A DNA stretch of 64,000 nt, taken from Carboxylicivirga mesophila. GTDB taxonomy: Bacteria; Bacteroidota; Bacteroidia; Bacteroidales; Marinilabiliaceae. Shown in pieces: positions 7,437 through 16,757 of the stretch. The stretch's first letter is position 1; each line of letters starts with the position of its first letter. The stretch is from the NCBI RefSeq assembly GCF_018271975.1, contig NZ_JAGUCN010000005.1, positions 62,001 to 126,000 of the forward strand, given 5' to 3'. Under the pieces are notes generated by a model. The model was not told the DNA's origin. It searched no databases and saw only the letters and a program-made list of their open reading frames with translations. Made by a program: the position numbers and the translations under genes.

Positions 7437-9746
7437 TTAATGACTCAAATACTCCCTTAAAGGCAACTTTTCTCCAACTTCATTCATCATCTCCAACTTG
7501 AGACCTTCGCCGCCACCACCTTCGAAGAACAGCACTTTAACAGGATATGCACCTTTCTTTAAAGCCAGACTTGCTTTTTTGTAAATCATACCGTGAAAAC
7601 CATCGTTATCAATGACCAAGCGATCGTTTAAATAAAATTGCGAGCCATCGTCGGAACCCAAGGCAAATTGATACAGGCCATCCTGCTCAATGGATAAGAC
7701 ACCCTCAATGCTTAATCCAAAATTATCATGCGGTGCTTCTGACGGAATCATCACATCAGTAACTACAAGGCTCTTCCCATTGGCCTTATCAACCTCACTG
7801 CATTTTTCAAATTTGCCCGTCGCAAGCTTACACGCAAGTCCCTTTTCTGTTCCAGGCTCTGCAATACCTTCAATAAACGACAATTTCTGAGCCGGTATTT
7901 CCAACACATCACTTGCCCGGCCTCTTGAATCAATGGCCACAGCCTTAATGGTACATTCCTCGGTAATAGTAATCGCGCCCTGATACAAGGTTGATTGTTC
8001 TGTAGGAATGCTACCATCAGTGGTATAATAGAGCTTGGCTCCAATGGCATTGTCAAACAGCTCTAGCTTCGCCTGGTCAATAAACTCAACTTTATCAACA
8101 GACGAAGAAGGCATCAGCACCTTATCAAAGTAGTTCACTCCCATCATATCAAATCGTTGAAAATGGCTTTGTAATCGTCTGGCAAAAGCCTCGTAATCAC
8201 GCTTTGAAAAATCGAGCCAACCCACTTCGGCAATGGCACAAGCCCGTGGATAGGTCATGTACTCTACATAATCGCTCTCGGGCATATACTCGGTCCACAC
8301 ATTACCCTGCACCCCAATTATGTGCTTGGCTTCTTCTGCAGTCAGATCACCAGCCATTGGATCATATGAATACACCTTACTTAAAGGCAGATAACCTCCA
8401 ATAGCCAAGGGTTCTTTCTGTGGGTTATTCTGATAATAATCGAGGTAGAAATGCGTGTTAGGTGTCATAATCACGTTATGGCCCTGTTTGGCAGCTTCTT
8501 CGCCACCTTTGATGCCACGCCACGACATCACTGTGGCATTGGGAGCCAAACCACCTTCCAGAATCTCGTCCCATCCGATGATATCACGACCATTTGCATT
8601 CAGGAACTTTTCAATGCGGTGAATAAAATAACTCTGCAGCTCATGGGCATCTTTACAGCCTTCGGCCTGCATGCGTTTTTTACATTTAGGGCACTCATTC
8701 CAACGAGCTTTCGGACATTCGTCGCCTCCAATATGAATGTATTTGGATGGAAAAATATCCATCACCTCAACAAGCACATCTTCCAGAAAAGTAAACACCT
8801 CTTCGTTACCGGCACAATATACTTCCTTAAACACACCCCATTCCTTCGCCACTTCATATGGACCACCCGTACAACCTAACCCTGGATAAGCAGCAAGAGC
8901 CGCCTGGGCATGACCCGGCAATTCAATCTCTGGAATAACTGTAATGAAACGGTCGGCTGCATACTGTACAATTTCACGTGCCTCTTCCTGGGTATAGTAA
9001 CCACCGTAGCGCTTACCATCGTATTGGCGTTCGCCCACACCCAGATGACCAACCAGTGTCTCATCACGAAAAGCAGCCACCTTGGACAACTTCGGGTATT
9101 TCTTAATTTCCAAACGCCATCCTTGATCCTCTGTCAGGTGCCAGTGAAATACATTCATTTTGTGTAAAGCCAGCAGGTCGATGTATTTTTTTATGAAATC
9201 CATCGGGAAGAAATGGCGTCCCACATCCAGGTGTAAACCTCGGTATGAAAAATTAGGTGCATCTGTAATTTCTACCGCCGGAACTGTCCAATCAGTATTC
9301 TTAACCAGTTCTTTTGATTCAACCTCAGCCGGCATCAATTGACGAATGGTTTGAAAACCATAAAATAGACCAACCGGATTGTTGGATTTCACCAATATGC
9401 CATCCTTAGTAACTACCAATTGATAACTTCCTTCAACACCTTCAAGAGTGGCATCTTCTATAAAGCACACTGTATTTTTAACTAGTTCACTGTTTTCAGT
9501 TGCTTCAACCTGCAGCTGAAGCCCTGTAGCAGGCTTAATGAAATCGGCAAAGGCTTGTGCAACAAACTGACTGTTTTCGCTGCCTTGATAGCTTACTATT
9601 GTTGACTCATTTATTGTAAAGCTTCCTTGTTGTGCCTTTAGTTGTTGTGGATAAGGCACCAGGTTATACTCATTGCTTTTTTGCTCACAACCTGACTCAA
9701 GTATTAACATTGCGGACAAAATGAGCATACTCAGTTGTTTCATCAT
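7437..9746 (-). CDS. GH20 beta-hexosaminidase with PA14 domain, lipoprotein
   Basis: Exo-acting beta-N-acetylhexosaminidase that releases terminal GlcNAc or GalNAc. The order is lipoprotein signal (LESGC, Cys20), a GH20b N-terminal domain to about residue 150, the GH20 barrel with HIGGDE (Asp342-Glu343) and FHWHLTEDQGWR, an Fn3-like chitobiase C-terminal domain (about 550-615, with YYTTDGSIPT) and a PA14-type domain (about 630-760, with GLYQFALGSDDGSQFYLND). The PA14 module is a likely carbohydrate-binding part. ATGs at 9746 and 9743 are both possible; the first is given. It lies between the GH110 and GH16 genes on the same strand. It is one of three GH20 enzymes in PUL 1. Confidence 0.95.
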   Translation of the reverse strand: MMKQLSMLILSAMLILESGCEQKSNEYNLVPYPQQLKAQQGSFTINESTIVSYQGSENSQFVAQAFADFIKPATGLQLQVEATENSELVKNTVCFIEDATLEGVEGSYQLVVTKDGILVKSNNPVGLFYGFQTIRQLMPAEVESKELVKNTDWTVPAVEITDAPNFSYRGLHLDVGRHFFPMDFIKKYIDLLALHKMNVFHWHLTEDQGWRLEIKKYPKLSKVAAFRDETLVGHLGVGERQYDGKRYGGYYTQEEAREIVQYAADRFITVIPEIELPGHAQAALAAYPGLGCTGGPYEVAKEWGVFKEVYCAGNEEVFTFLEDVLVEVMDIFPSKYIHIGGDECPKARWNECPKCKKRMQAEGCKDAHELQSYFIHRIEKFLNANGRDIIGWDEILEGGLAPNATVMSWRGIKGGEEAAKQGHNVIMTPNTHFYLDYYQNNPQKEPLAIGGYLPLSKVYSYDPMAGDLTAEEAKHIIGVQGNVWTEYMPESDYVEYMTYPRACAIAEVGWLDFSKRDYEAFARRLQSHFQRFDMMGVNYFDKVLMPSSSVDKVEFIDQAKLELFDNAIGAKLYYTTDGSIPTEQSTLYQGAITITEECTIKAVAIDSRGRASDVLEIPAQKLSFIEGIAEPGTEKGLACKLATGKFEKCSEVDKANGKSLVVTDVMIPSEAPHDNFGLSIEGVLSIEQDGLYQFALGSDDGSQFYLNDRLVIDNDGFHGMIYKKASLALKKGAYPVKVLFFEGGGGEGLKLEMMNEVGEKLPLREYLSH

Positions 9747-9865
9747 CTTGGATTAATTTTATTAATATAAAGTGATATAATCTCTGCGTTGTTCCGATCC
9801 TTTTCCAAATTGCGAAAAGTTAGAAACATCTCGTATAATATTGCTTGTCGAAATATTCCAGAAAC

Positions 9866-11719
9866 CTAAAATTTAAAAAACTCCTTCGAAGGCATTTTCA
9901 CCTCTTTGGGATTCATATTGATAACTTCCACCTTTTTACCCAAAACATCCCCTTCAATCTCATTTCCCTTAATCGTTACATTCTTGCAAGCATCCAAAGT
10001 AATTCCAGCCTGGCGCTTGTGAAATGGCTCAATCTTAATACTGCGAATCAGTGTGTTATTCGTGAATTGGAGCCCATTAACAGATTTGGCATATAAGATG
10101 GGATAGTCAAAAGGATGAAACGTATTATTTGTAATGGTGATGTTGCGATGAAAAGGATACTCAGAATCCGGTTCCGGAATCTCTGGCAGAATGCTGATAA
10201 TGGCTTCACAGAACTGATACATCGACGACATACAAGGATACTCAAAAACATTATTTTGAATGGTTACATCTCTTACTGCACCTGATTCATACCAATAATT
10301 GGCATCTCCTGCAATTAGAATGGCCGAACCGCTCGACTGAAACCGGTTGTTCTCTACAACTATCTTACCGGGTGTTGATAGTAAAAGACCCCTTGCCCTG
10401 CAACTGCCAAACACACTGTTACGTATTTCCACATCAGGTGTCCAGGTGAGGTTTTCCAGCGCTGCACCGGCTTTTATTTCTTCAGGAATTGGGGCACTCA
10501 ACTGAACTGTAAACTCCTCCTTGTTAATGACCTCATACGCTTCAATAGTCCCAAAGCCAACGGTGCGCATGCTTTTGTTTTCGATGAAACCCACTTGTTC
10601 ACCTGTCTGGCTCCAGACCATTCCGGCACTCATATCGTGCATAAAGCGACACTTGATTTTTTGTGGAGAAAGAATCTCGGTGATGCGCACACAGGTCCCA
10701 TGCACATTAATAGGATCGTCCATCAGTCCGGCCCACTCGCAATTATCGACTGTAATCTGACCCTTGCAGCCCATAAAGTGAAAGCCGTCATCATGACCGC
10801 TTAAAAAGCGACCCTTAGCTTTATTGGGAACTACTTTTACATCTTTTAGGGAGATGTTTTCACTGTACTGCGACAAAACACCCAAACCAGCCGTGTGATA
10901 AATGCGTACACCTTCAATGGCAATATCCTTACTATTGACCAGAAACATACCGGCATGATCGCGCGTACTATGGCGTAACACCAGCCAATTGCCTACTTTG
11001 GGATGACGCTTGAAACCACCCTTTCGGTAAAGCTTCACCAGACCTAGTGATAACTCTTTTGTCTGGTAATTCTGCCATCCATGTCCCAAAGCCTGTGCAT
11101 CACCTGTATAAGGTTCCACAAAACGGGTATCTGGTTGAAACTCCATCACCTCCCACAAAGCTGACTTCCAGCCTTCTCCTACAAAAAACAACTTATTGTT
11201 TTCAATAATGTAGGGCGATTCATTTGTATTAATACGAATGGTGAAACCTTCCGCATCAGAGCTGATTACCTCCCCCTGTGCCGTTAACGGAATATCCCAA
11301 TCGACGCTGAAGTTTTTCAGGCTCACATACGATGAGCCGTCCACCGTAAACGGCTGCATGCGATCGTGAAAAATGAATTCAGACCCATTGCCTTCAATCG
11401 TTACATTCGTCAGACCATCCATTACAATACCTAATCGCTTTGGGTTGATATCATAGGTGTTCGACTCAAAATACTCTTTTTCGATACAATGATGCGGCCA
11501 GAAATCGTAACGTCCTTGTGGAAAGTACAGAACCCTATTTTGCTTCCCTTCCATCATCGCCATTGCCTTATTAACAAAAGGCGCAGCATTTTCGCGCGTG
11601 TTTGGCAATAAGCCAAGGTCACTTATCATTAACGTATCTTGCGCCACCAAACTCACTGACATTGTCATTAGTAGGTTTATAATGACTATAAACGTTATTC
11701 GTAGATTTATTCTATTCAT
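9866..11719 (-). CDS. GH110 alpha-1,3-galactosidase-like protein
   Basis: Predicted exo-alpha-1,3-galactosidase acting on blood-group-B or linear alpha-Gal ends. It is a right-handed beta-helix with many short helix repeats of the type NVTIKGNEIEG. Two acidic pairs stand out: SGHDDGFHF (Asp310, Asp311) and LMDDPINVHGT (Asp334, Asp335), matching the GH110 signature seen in Bacteroides enzymes. The start at 11719 is chosen because a good signal peptide (NLLMTMSVSLVAQ) follows at once. A longer frame begins at 11761, where ATG overlaps the GH20 stop as ATGA, so translational coupling is possible. Co-occurrence with GH27 gives the locus two alpha-galactosidase folds. The exact linkage preference is inferred. 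Confidence 0.85.
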   Translation of the reverse strand: MNRINLRITFIVIINLLMTMSVSLVAQDTLMISDLGLLPNTRENAAPFVNKAMAMMEGKQNRVLYFPQGRYDFWPHHCIEKEYFESNTYDINPKRLGIVMDGLTNVTIEGNGSEFIFHDRMQPFTVDGSSYVSLKNFSVDWDIPLTAQGEVISSDAEGFTIRINTNESPYIIENNKLFFVGEGWKSALWEVMEFQPDTRFVEPYTGDAQALGHGWQNYQTKELSLGLVKLYRKGGFKRHPKVGNWLVLRHSTRDHAGMFLVNSKDIAIEGVRIYHTAGLGVLSQYSENISLKDVKVVPNKAKGRFLSGHDDGFHFMGCKGQITVDNCEWAGLMDDPINVHGTCVRITEILSPQKIKCRFMHDMSAGMVWSQTGEQVGFIENKSMRTVGFGTIEAYEVINKEEFTVQLSAPIPEEIKAGAALENLTWTPDVEIRNSVFGSCRARGLLLSTPGKIVVENNRFQSSGSAILIAGDANYWYESGAVRDVTIQNNVFEYPCMSSMYQFCEAIISILPEIPEPDSEYPFHRNITITNNTFHPFDYPILYAKSVNGLQFTNNTLIRSIKIEPFHKRQAGITLDACKNVTIKGNEIEGDVLGKKVEVINMNPKEVKMPSKEFFKF

Positions 11720-11753
11720 AATCAGTTTTGCATTTAAGAGATAAGCACTAAAC

Positions 11754-14051
11754 TCATTCAACTATTATTTCGTCAACGAATATCCAAGCCGGTTTACCAG
11801 CTCCATTATGTCCCGATGGACACACATTGCTAACAGCTTTCACCCGGATAAAGCGGACTTGCGTTTCATAGAAGGATAGTTTGAAATTACGGATAACTTT
11901 CTGCTCATCAGACTCAACAAAATTGATTACTTCACCTATTTCCTTGAATTTGCGTCCATTAGTGGATACTTCGAAGACTACTTTCTGTGGCATAAAAATC
12001 CAATCACGGTACTTCTGTAAACACCCCAAGGCTATGCTGCTTATTGCTTTAGTCTCTCCCAAATCGATGGTAGCTATCATATCCCGGGCATCGAAACCAT
12101 GCCAGTACTGCCCAACAGTAGTGGTTCCCCTCACCCCGTCAGTTAAGGAATTAGGGCCATCGGCCAGATAAAAAGGACTCACCTCGTTTGTATAATCAAC
12201 ACCACGGCCAATTGCCTGATGCATCACAAAAGACTGGCTGGCTGGGACGTGACCTTTCACTTGCCCATCAACAACAGATGCTGCTTTCAATTGCACCGAG
12301 GCTTTAATCTCCACAGGTTCTGTATAGAGGTGACTATTTGCAGTTGGCACTGAACCGTCGAGCGTATAAACCACCTCACCACCCAGTAACTCAGTTGAAA
12401 GTGCAACCATCAGTTTGCCATTCTCCGAAATCGGTTTAATAGCGACAGTAGAGTTACCGGTACAATAATTTTGACCCTTTTGATCATAGGTGCGAAACTG
12501 CTTCTGGATACGCTGATTGAAACCGATCCAATCCTTTTTTTCAGCAGGAGTCCACACCACCTCAGCCAAAGCAGCCATGCGCGGCAATACCATGTACTCT
12601 AAATGCGATACCGTTGGTATATACTCTGTCCACACATTGGCCTGAGCCCCCAATACATGCGCAGCATTTTCGGCAGACAATTCATCCGGTATGGGTTCGT
12701 AGTCATACACTGTCTTCAGCGTATTAAAACCACCAATGGCTAATGGTTCGCCTTCTGGTCCTGCCTGATAATGATCAAAATAGCAGGGTTTTCCGGGAGT
12801 CATTACCACATCGTGAGCCATTTTAGCGGCTTCTATGCCACCAGACTCACCCCGCCAACTCATCACAGTGGCTTCCGGAGCCAATCCGCCCTCCAGTATT
12901 TCGTCCCAACCTATAAGCTTGCGATTTTTGCTGATCAGAAACTTCTCGATTCGTTTGATAAAGTAACTCTGCAACTCATTCTCATCTTTCAGGTCTTCAT
13001 CCTGAATACGTTGTTGGCAGCGCTCACATTTTTTCCATGAATTCTTATTGACTTCATCGCCACCAATGTGAATGTATTCTGAAGGAAAGAGATCGACAAC
13101 TTCAGTCAGGATATTCTCTAAGAAAGTAAATACGGCATCATCACCTGCACAATAGTTCGATGAAATACCGGTATAATCGCCACCTGTCAATGGTAGTTGA
13201 GCTTTTTGCGAACACGAATATTCAGGATAGGAAGCTATTGCTGAGGCCACATGACCAGGCATTTCAATCTCGGGCACGATGGTAATATTCCGTTCTGCCG
13301 CATAGATTATGATGTCCTTAATTTGGTCCTGGGTATAATATCCTCCATAGGTTGGTGCTTCGCCTGGTTTAGCCTGTGGACGCTCACTCCAGGGCAAATG
13401 ATTATAATCCACCCGCCAGGCACCTACTTCTGTTAGTTTGGGATATTGCTTAATTTCAATGCGCCAACCTGTGTCATCCACCAGGTGCCAGTGAAATACA
13501 TTCATCTTATAACTAGCCATTAAATCAATGTATTGCCTGATGACCTCAGGACCAAAGAAATGACGACTCACATCAAGGTGCATACCACGCCATTTAAATC
13601 GCGGATAATCATCTATCCGCATGCAGGGAATAACTAAATCGGCATTGGTACGAACCGGAGGCAACAACTGCAAAAGCGATTGCATCCCGTAAATAATACC
13701 AGCCTTATCACTGGCTCTTATCTCAATTTGGTTGGACTTTACAGTCAGTTGATAGCCCTCTTTATGAATGTCACTTTCTGAATCTAAAACCAACTGAATC
13801 TTTGATTCTACATCCAAGTTATGAGATAGCTCAAAACCAGATATATGGTCAATGGCCTTTGCAAAAAAGACGGCGGCTTGTTCCAGTTCTGACTGCTCAA
13901 CATTATAACATAACGCTGTCTGTTCTTTAATATTGAAAAATCCGTTTTGTACCTCTACCGAAACCGGTTGTGGTATAATACCAATCTGATGTTGAGAAAA
14001 GGCTTCGACAGCCCAAAGCATTATCAACAAACTATATATTAGTAATCGCAT
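11754..14051 (-). CDS. GH20 beta-hexosaminidase with C-terminal CBM32-like domain
   Basis: Exo-beta-N-acetylhexosaminidase, secreted. The start at 14051 opens directly into a signal peptide (MRLLIYSLL to EAFSQ); the in-frame ATG at 14084 adds a charged leader and overlaps the GH2 gene. Domains: GH20b (about 20-150), catalytic barrel with HIGGDE (Asp332-Glu333) and the WHLVDDTGWR strand, an Fn3-like linker (VYTLDGSVPT) and a C-terminal F5/8-type (CBM32-like) domain ending in a KPAWIFVDEI strand. CBM32 modules bind Gal/GlcNAc-type sugars. The stop codon abuts the GH110 gene, and the gene begins 16 bp after the GH2 stop, so all three are one transcript. Confidence 0.95.
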   Translation of the reverse strand: MRLLIYSLLIMLWAVEAFSQHQIGIIPQPVSVEVQNGFFNIKEQTALCYNVEQSELEQAAVFFAKAIDHISGFELSHNLDVESKIQLVLDSESDIHKEGYQLTVKSNQIEIRASDKAGIIYGMQSLLQLLPPVRTNADLVIPCMRIDDYPRFKWRGMHLDVSRHFFGPEVIRQYIDLMASYKMNVFHWHLVDDTGWRIEIKQYPKLTEVGAWRVDYNHLPWSERPQAKPGEAPTYGGYYTQDQIKDIIIYAAERNITIVPEIEMPGHVASAIASYPEYSCSQKAQLPLTGGDYTGISSNYCAGDDAVFTFLENILTEVVDLFPSEYIHIGGDEVNKNSWKKCERCQQRIQDEDLKDENELQSYFIKRIEKFLISKNRKLIGWDEILEGGLAPEATVMSWRGESGGIEAAKMAHDVVMTPGKPCYFDHYQAGPEGEPLAIGGFNTLKTVYDYEPIPDELSAENAAHVLGAQANVWTEYIPTVSHLEYMVLPRMAALAEVVWTPAEKKDWIGFNQRIQKQFRTYDQKGQNYCTGNSTVAIKPISENGKLMVALSTELLGGEVVYTLDGSVPTANSHLYTEPVEIKASVQLKAASVVDGQVKGHVPASQSFVMHQAIGRGVDYTNEVSPFYLADGPNSLTDGVRGTTTVGQYWHGFDARDMIATIDLGETKAISSIALGCLQKYRDWIFMPQKVVFEVSTNGRKFKEIGEVINFVESDEQKVIRNFKLSFYETQVRFIRVKAVSNVCPSGHNGAGKPAWIFVDEIIVE

Positions 14052-14067
14052 GTGACTCAATTTTAGA

Positions 14068-16746
14068 TTATTTCTTCTCCCCAAACGCCTCCTGCTGACG
14101 CTCCACTTCTTTCAGTTTCAGAGCATTTAACTCACGCTTCAGGGCTTCTACCTCTTTTAGTAAATCCTGATCCGATTTTGTAGCTTGAGAAGTCGTTGAA
14201 GCAGCGTTTCTTGTTTTATCCGCCCATTCGTTGGCGTTGAAAAGTAGCTTATTAGAAGCTCCATCACTTGAGAAAGTCAGTTCGCCCCTAATTGGCGTCT
14301 GACTGCCTTCCAATAACACAGAAGCTGTTACTTTAATATCACCTGGCTTAGTGGTTGCCTGAACCAGAACAGGTGCAGTCCCCCAATTGACCGGACGTGG
14401 GTTGGCCATGATACTTTCATCGCCCAGCAGTGTACCTTCGCCTTCAATAGTAAACTTGATGAAGTAATTGTTCAGTCGTTTGATGTTGCCGCTCTTATCG
14501 GCCACGCCCGCTACCAATGTCACACAGTCAGAACCATCGGCCTGCAGAGCTGTTCCTTCATCGTCGAGCCACAGCACCAGCTTCTCAGGACGCCTGGCCG
14601 GTTCAATACGGTGAGTTGCCACCTTTTGTCCATTGATGTAGCCATCGGCCTGCATAAACACCTCTTCTTGTTTGCGTTTGCGCGACAAGGCTTTATCTGC
14701 CATAAAATCATATACACCGCTAAATACAACGATCGGATTAAGAATGCCATTCTCTGTTTTTTCTCTTTTGTACACATACTGCTTGCCCTCTTTAAAAACC
14801 TGCAGGCGCACTTCATCACAATTGGAATACACCGTTACATCAGACGACGAGAAAGGCGTCATTTCATGGGCAATAAATACCGTTGGCCCTGTTTCGGCCA
14901 TTATATCTGTCTGAATTGGGGAGCGCTGCGCCTTAAACAGTTCGTAGGAATATTTAGGTTGACGGAAGACATCCATAATGCCACCATAGAAGGGATCAGG
15001 ATGATAACCGCGCTGGTGGTCGAAAGAATGCCACAACGCACCTCCCGCATGCTGTCGAGTGGTGCGAAATAGTGCATCGTAGCAAGTGTATTGGTAATCG
15101 GGTTTGGCATAGTGATTTGCCTGAATCAGCATGGCTTGTTCCCCCCAGCCTTTGTTGACACGACTTGGTGAATTATGCGAATTCCAATCATCCACATTAT
15201 CACCCCATTCACGCGTAAAATAGGTTTTATTTGGATCGATGTGTTTCAGTGCCCAGTTTTGATCGCCTGTTGATGGATGACCGAACAAGATGTCGAAATG
15301 CTCATTTCCTTTGGCCTCGGCATCACAGGCACAATAACAGCCCGGATAAGGGAACTCGCTTTCAACAATAGCACGTGTATTTTTAGCAAAATAATCGGGA
15401 TACCAGGTCTCATTCAGAATTGGCTCCCACAGCCAGATGCTGGCATGATTGCGATCGCGACGAACCATGTTGCGGATATCGCTGTATACGTGCTGTTCGA
15501 AAATAGGCTCGTCGTTCCAAAACTGCCAGCCCGGTGTATTAACAATCACAAACAGGCCTAACTCGTCACAGGCATCCATAAAAGCCGGATCCTGCGGATA
15601 ATGTGCATTACGAATCACCTTGAGGCCCACATCGCGCAGCTTTTTGGCGTCGCGCCAGTGTAAACTGTTTGGCAAGGCATTACCCAACACTGCAAAATCC
15701 TGGTGACGGTTGGCACCAATCAAAGGCTGCGGATAGGGCTTCCCATTCAGCCAAAATCCATCCTCCCCTTTAAATTCAATACTGCGGATGCCAATGCGCC
15801 TGCGATAGCCATCCACCACCTGATTGTTTTCATCCTTCACCCTCACCACCAGGTTATACAGGTATGGTGAATCGGGCGACCAAAGGTTTGGTTTATCTAC
15901 AGTCAGCTTATTTGCTACATGCTGAGCCTTTTGTGCTTTCAACCTGAGGGCAACCTCTGATGTTACAACTACCTCACCCTTATTATTAATCAGCTCATAC
16001 TCAATAACACCTCTAAAGCTGCATTTCAATTCATTACGCAGATGCGCTTTCACTGTCACTTCGGCCGATATTTCAGATACCTTATCTGAAGCCACCAGTA
16101 GACCACCGCCGGCTATCTCATCCTCATAGTTTGGATCTGTGATATAAATATTATTGTGCGCCACCAACCAACAATCGCGATAAATGCCACCGAAATAGGC
16201 AAAATCCAGAGTCTCCTGTGGTTTCCCGGGAGGATACAAGGGATCGTTACTGTTATCGGCCAATACGGCAATCACATTATCGCCATCCCAATTGATGTAT
16301 GGTGTTACATCTGCAATAACAGGCAGAAATCCACCGAAATGCTCTTTTACCAATTGCCCATTGATCCACACTTTCGACTTTCCCATAATGGCTTCGAAAT
16401 GCAGAAACAATTTCTTGCCTTTAAGCGTGTGATCTGGTTCAAAATGCTTTCGGTACCACACTTCGCCCTGGTAATTGACACACCCGCTTGCCTCGGTTGG
16501 TAAATACTCAATGCCATGTGGCAATGCTACCACACCCCAATTGGCATCATCAAAATCAGAGGCTTCGGCTCCTTCCACAGCTCCTTTATAGAAGCGCCAG
16601 GCTACATTCATTGAATACACCTCGCGACCGCTATCTTTCAATTGGAAAAAGCCAGCGGTAGAAAATTCTGGCGTGTAATTAGCTAAAGATGCCATCGAAA
16701 CCAATAGGCCGACAACACCTAAAAGAAATATTCTTAATTTTTTCAT
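14068..16746 (-). CDS. GH2 beta-galactosidase-like enzyme with coiled-coil tail
   Basis: GH2 exo-glycosidase, probably a beta-galactosidase of the short, DUF4982-like Bacteroidota type. It has a signal peptide (about 1-22), the sugar-binding, immunoglobulin-like and TIM-barrel domains in order, the acid/base in ILNETW (Glu446) and the nucleophile in FTREWGD (Glu513). The last 35 or so residues form a charged heptad stretch (LLKEVEALKRELNALKLKEV) that predicts a coiled coil, uncommon for GH2 and suggesting oligomerization. Beta-glucuronidase or beta-mannosidase activity cannot be excluded by eye. It begins 11 bp after the GH27 stop and is followed after 16 bp by GH20. Confidence 0.9.
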   Translation of the reverse strand: MKKLRIFLLGVVGLLVSMASLANYTPEFSTAGFFQLKDSGREVYSMNVAWRFYKGAVEGAEASDFDDANWGVVALPHGIEYLPTEASGCVNYQGEVWYRKHFEPDHTLKGKKLFLHFEAIMGKSKVWINGQLVKEHFGGFLPVIADVTPYINWDGDNVIAVLADNSNDPLYPPGKPQETLDFAYFGGIYRDCWLVAHNNIYITDPNYEDEIAGGGLLVASDKVSEISAEVTVKAHLRNELKCSFRGVIEYELINNKGEVVVTSEVALRLKAQKAQHVANKLTVDKPNLWSPDSPYLYNLVVRVKDENNQVVDGYRRRIGIRSIEFKGEDGFWLNGKPYPQPLIGANRHQDFAVLGNALPNSLHWRDAKKLRDVGLKVIRNAHYPQDPAFMDACDELGLFVIVNTPGWQFWNDEPIFEQHVYSDIRNMVRRDRNHASIWLWEPILNETWYPDYFAKNTRAIVESEFPYPGCYCACDAEAKGNEHFDILFGHPSTGDQNWALKHIDPNKTYFTREWGDNVDDWNSHNSPSRVNKGWGEQAMLIQANHYAKPDYQYTCYDALFRTTRQHAGGALWHSFDHQRGYHPDPFYGGIMDVFRQPKYSYELFKAQRSPIQTDIMAETGPTVFIAHEMTPFSSSDVTVYSNCDEVRLQVFKEGKQYVYKREKTENGILNPIVVFSGVYDFMADKALSRKRKQEEVFMQADGYINGQKVATHRIEPARRPEKLVLWLDDEGTALQADGSDCVTLVAGVADKSGNIKRLNNYFIKFTIEGEGTLLGDESIMANPRPVNWGTAPVLVQATTKPGDIKVTASVLLEGSQTPIRGELTFSSDGASNKLLFNANEWADKTRNAASTTSQATKSDQDLLKEVEALKRELNALKLKEVERQQEAFGEKK

Positions 16747-16757
16747 AGATTTCCTGA

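Noticed and set aside
11720-11761. Longer N-terminus of the GH110 protein
   Set aside because: The ATG overlaps the GH20 stop as ATGA, so coupling is possible, but the signal peptide fits the inner ATG at 11719 better.
14611-15072. 153-residue open frame on the plus strand
   Set aside because: Antisense to the GH2 gene; no motif, cysteine- and histidine-rich random-looking composition.
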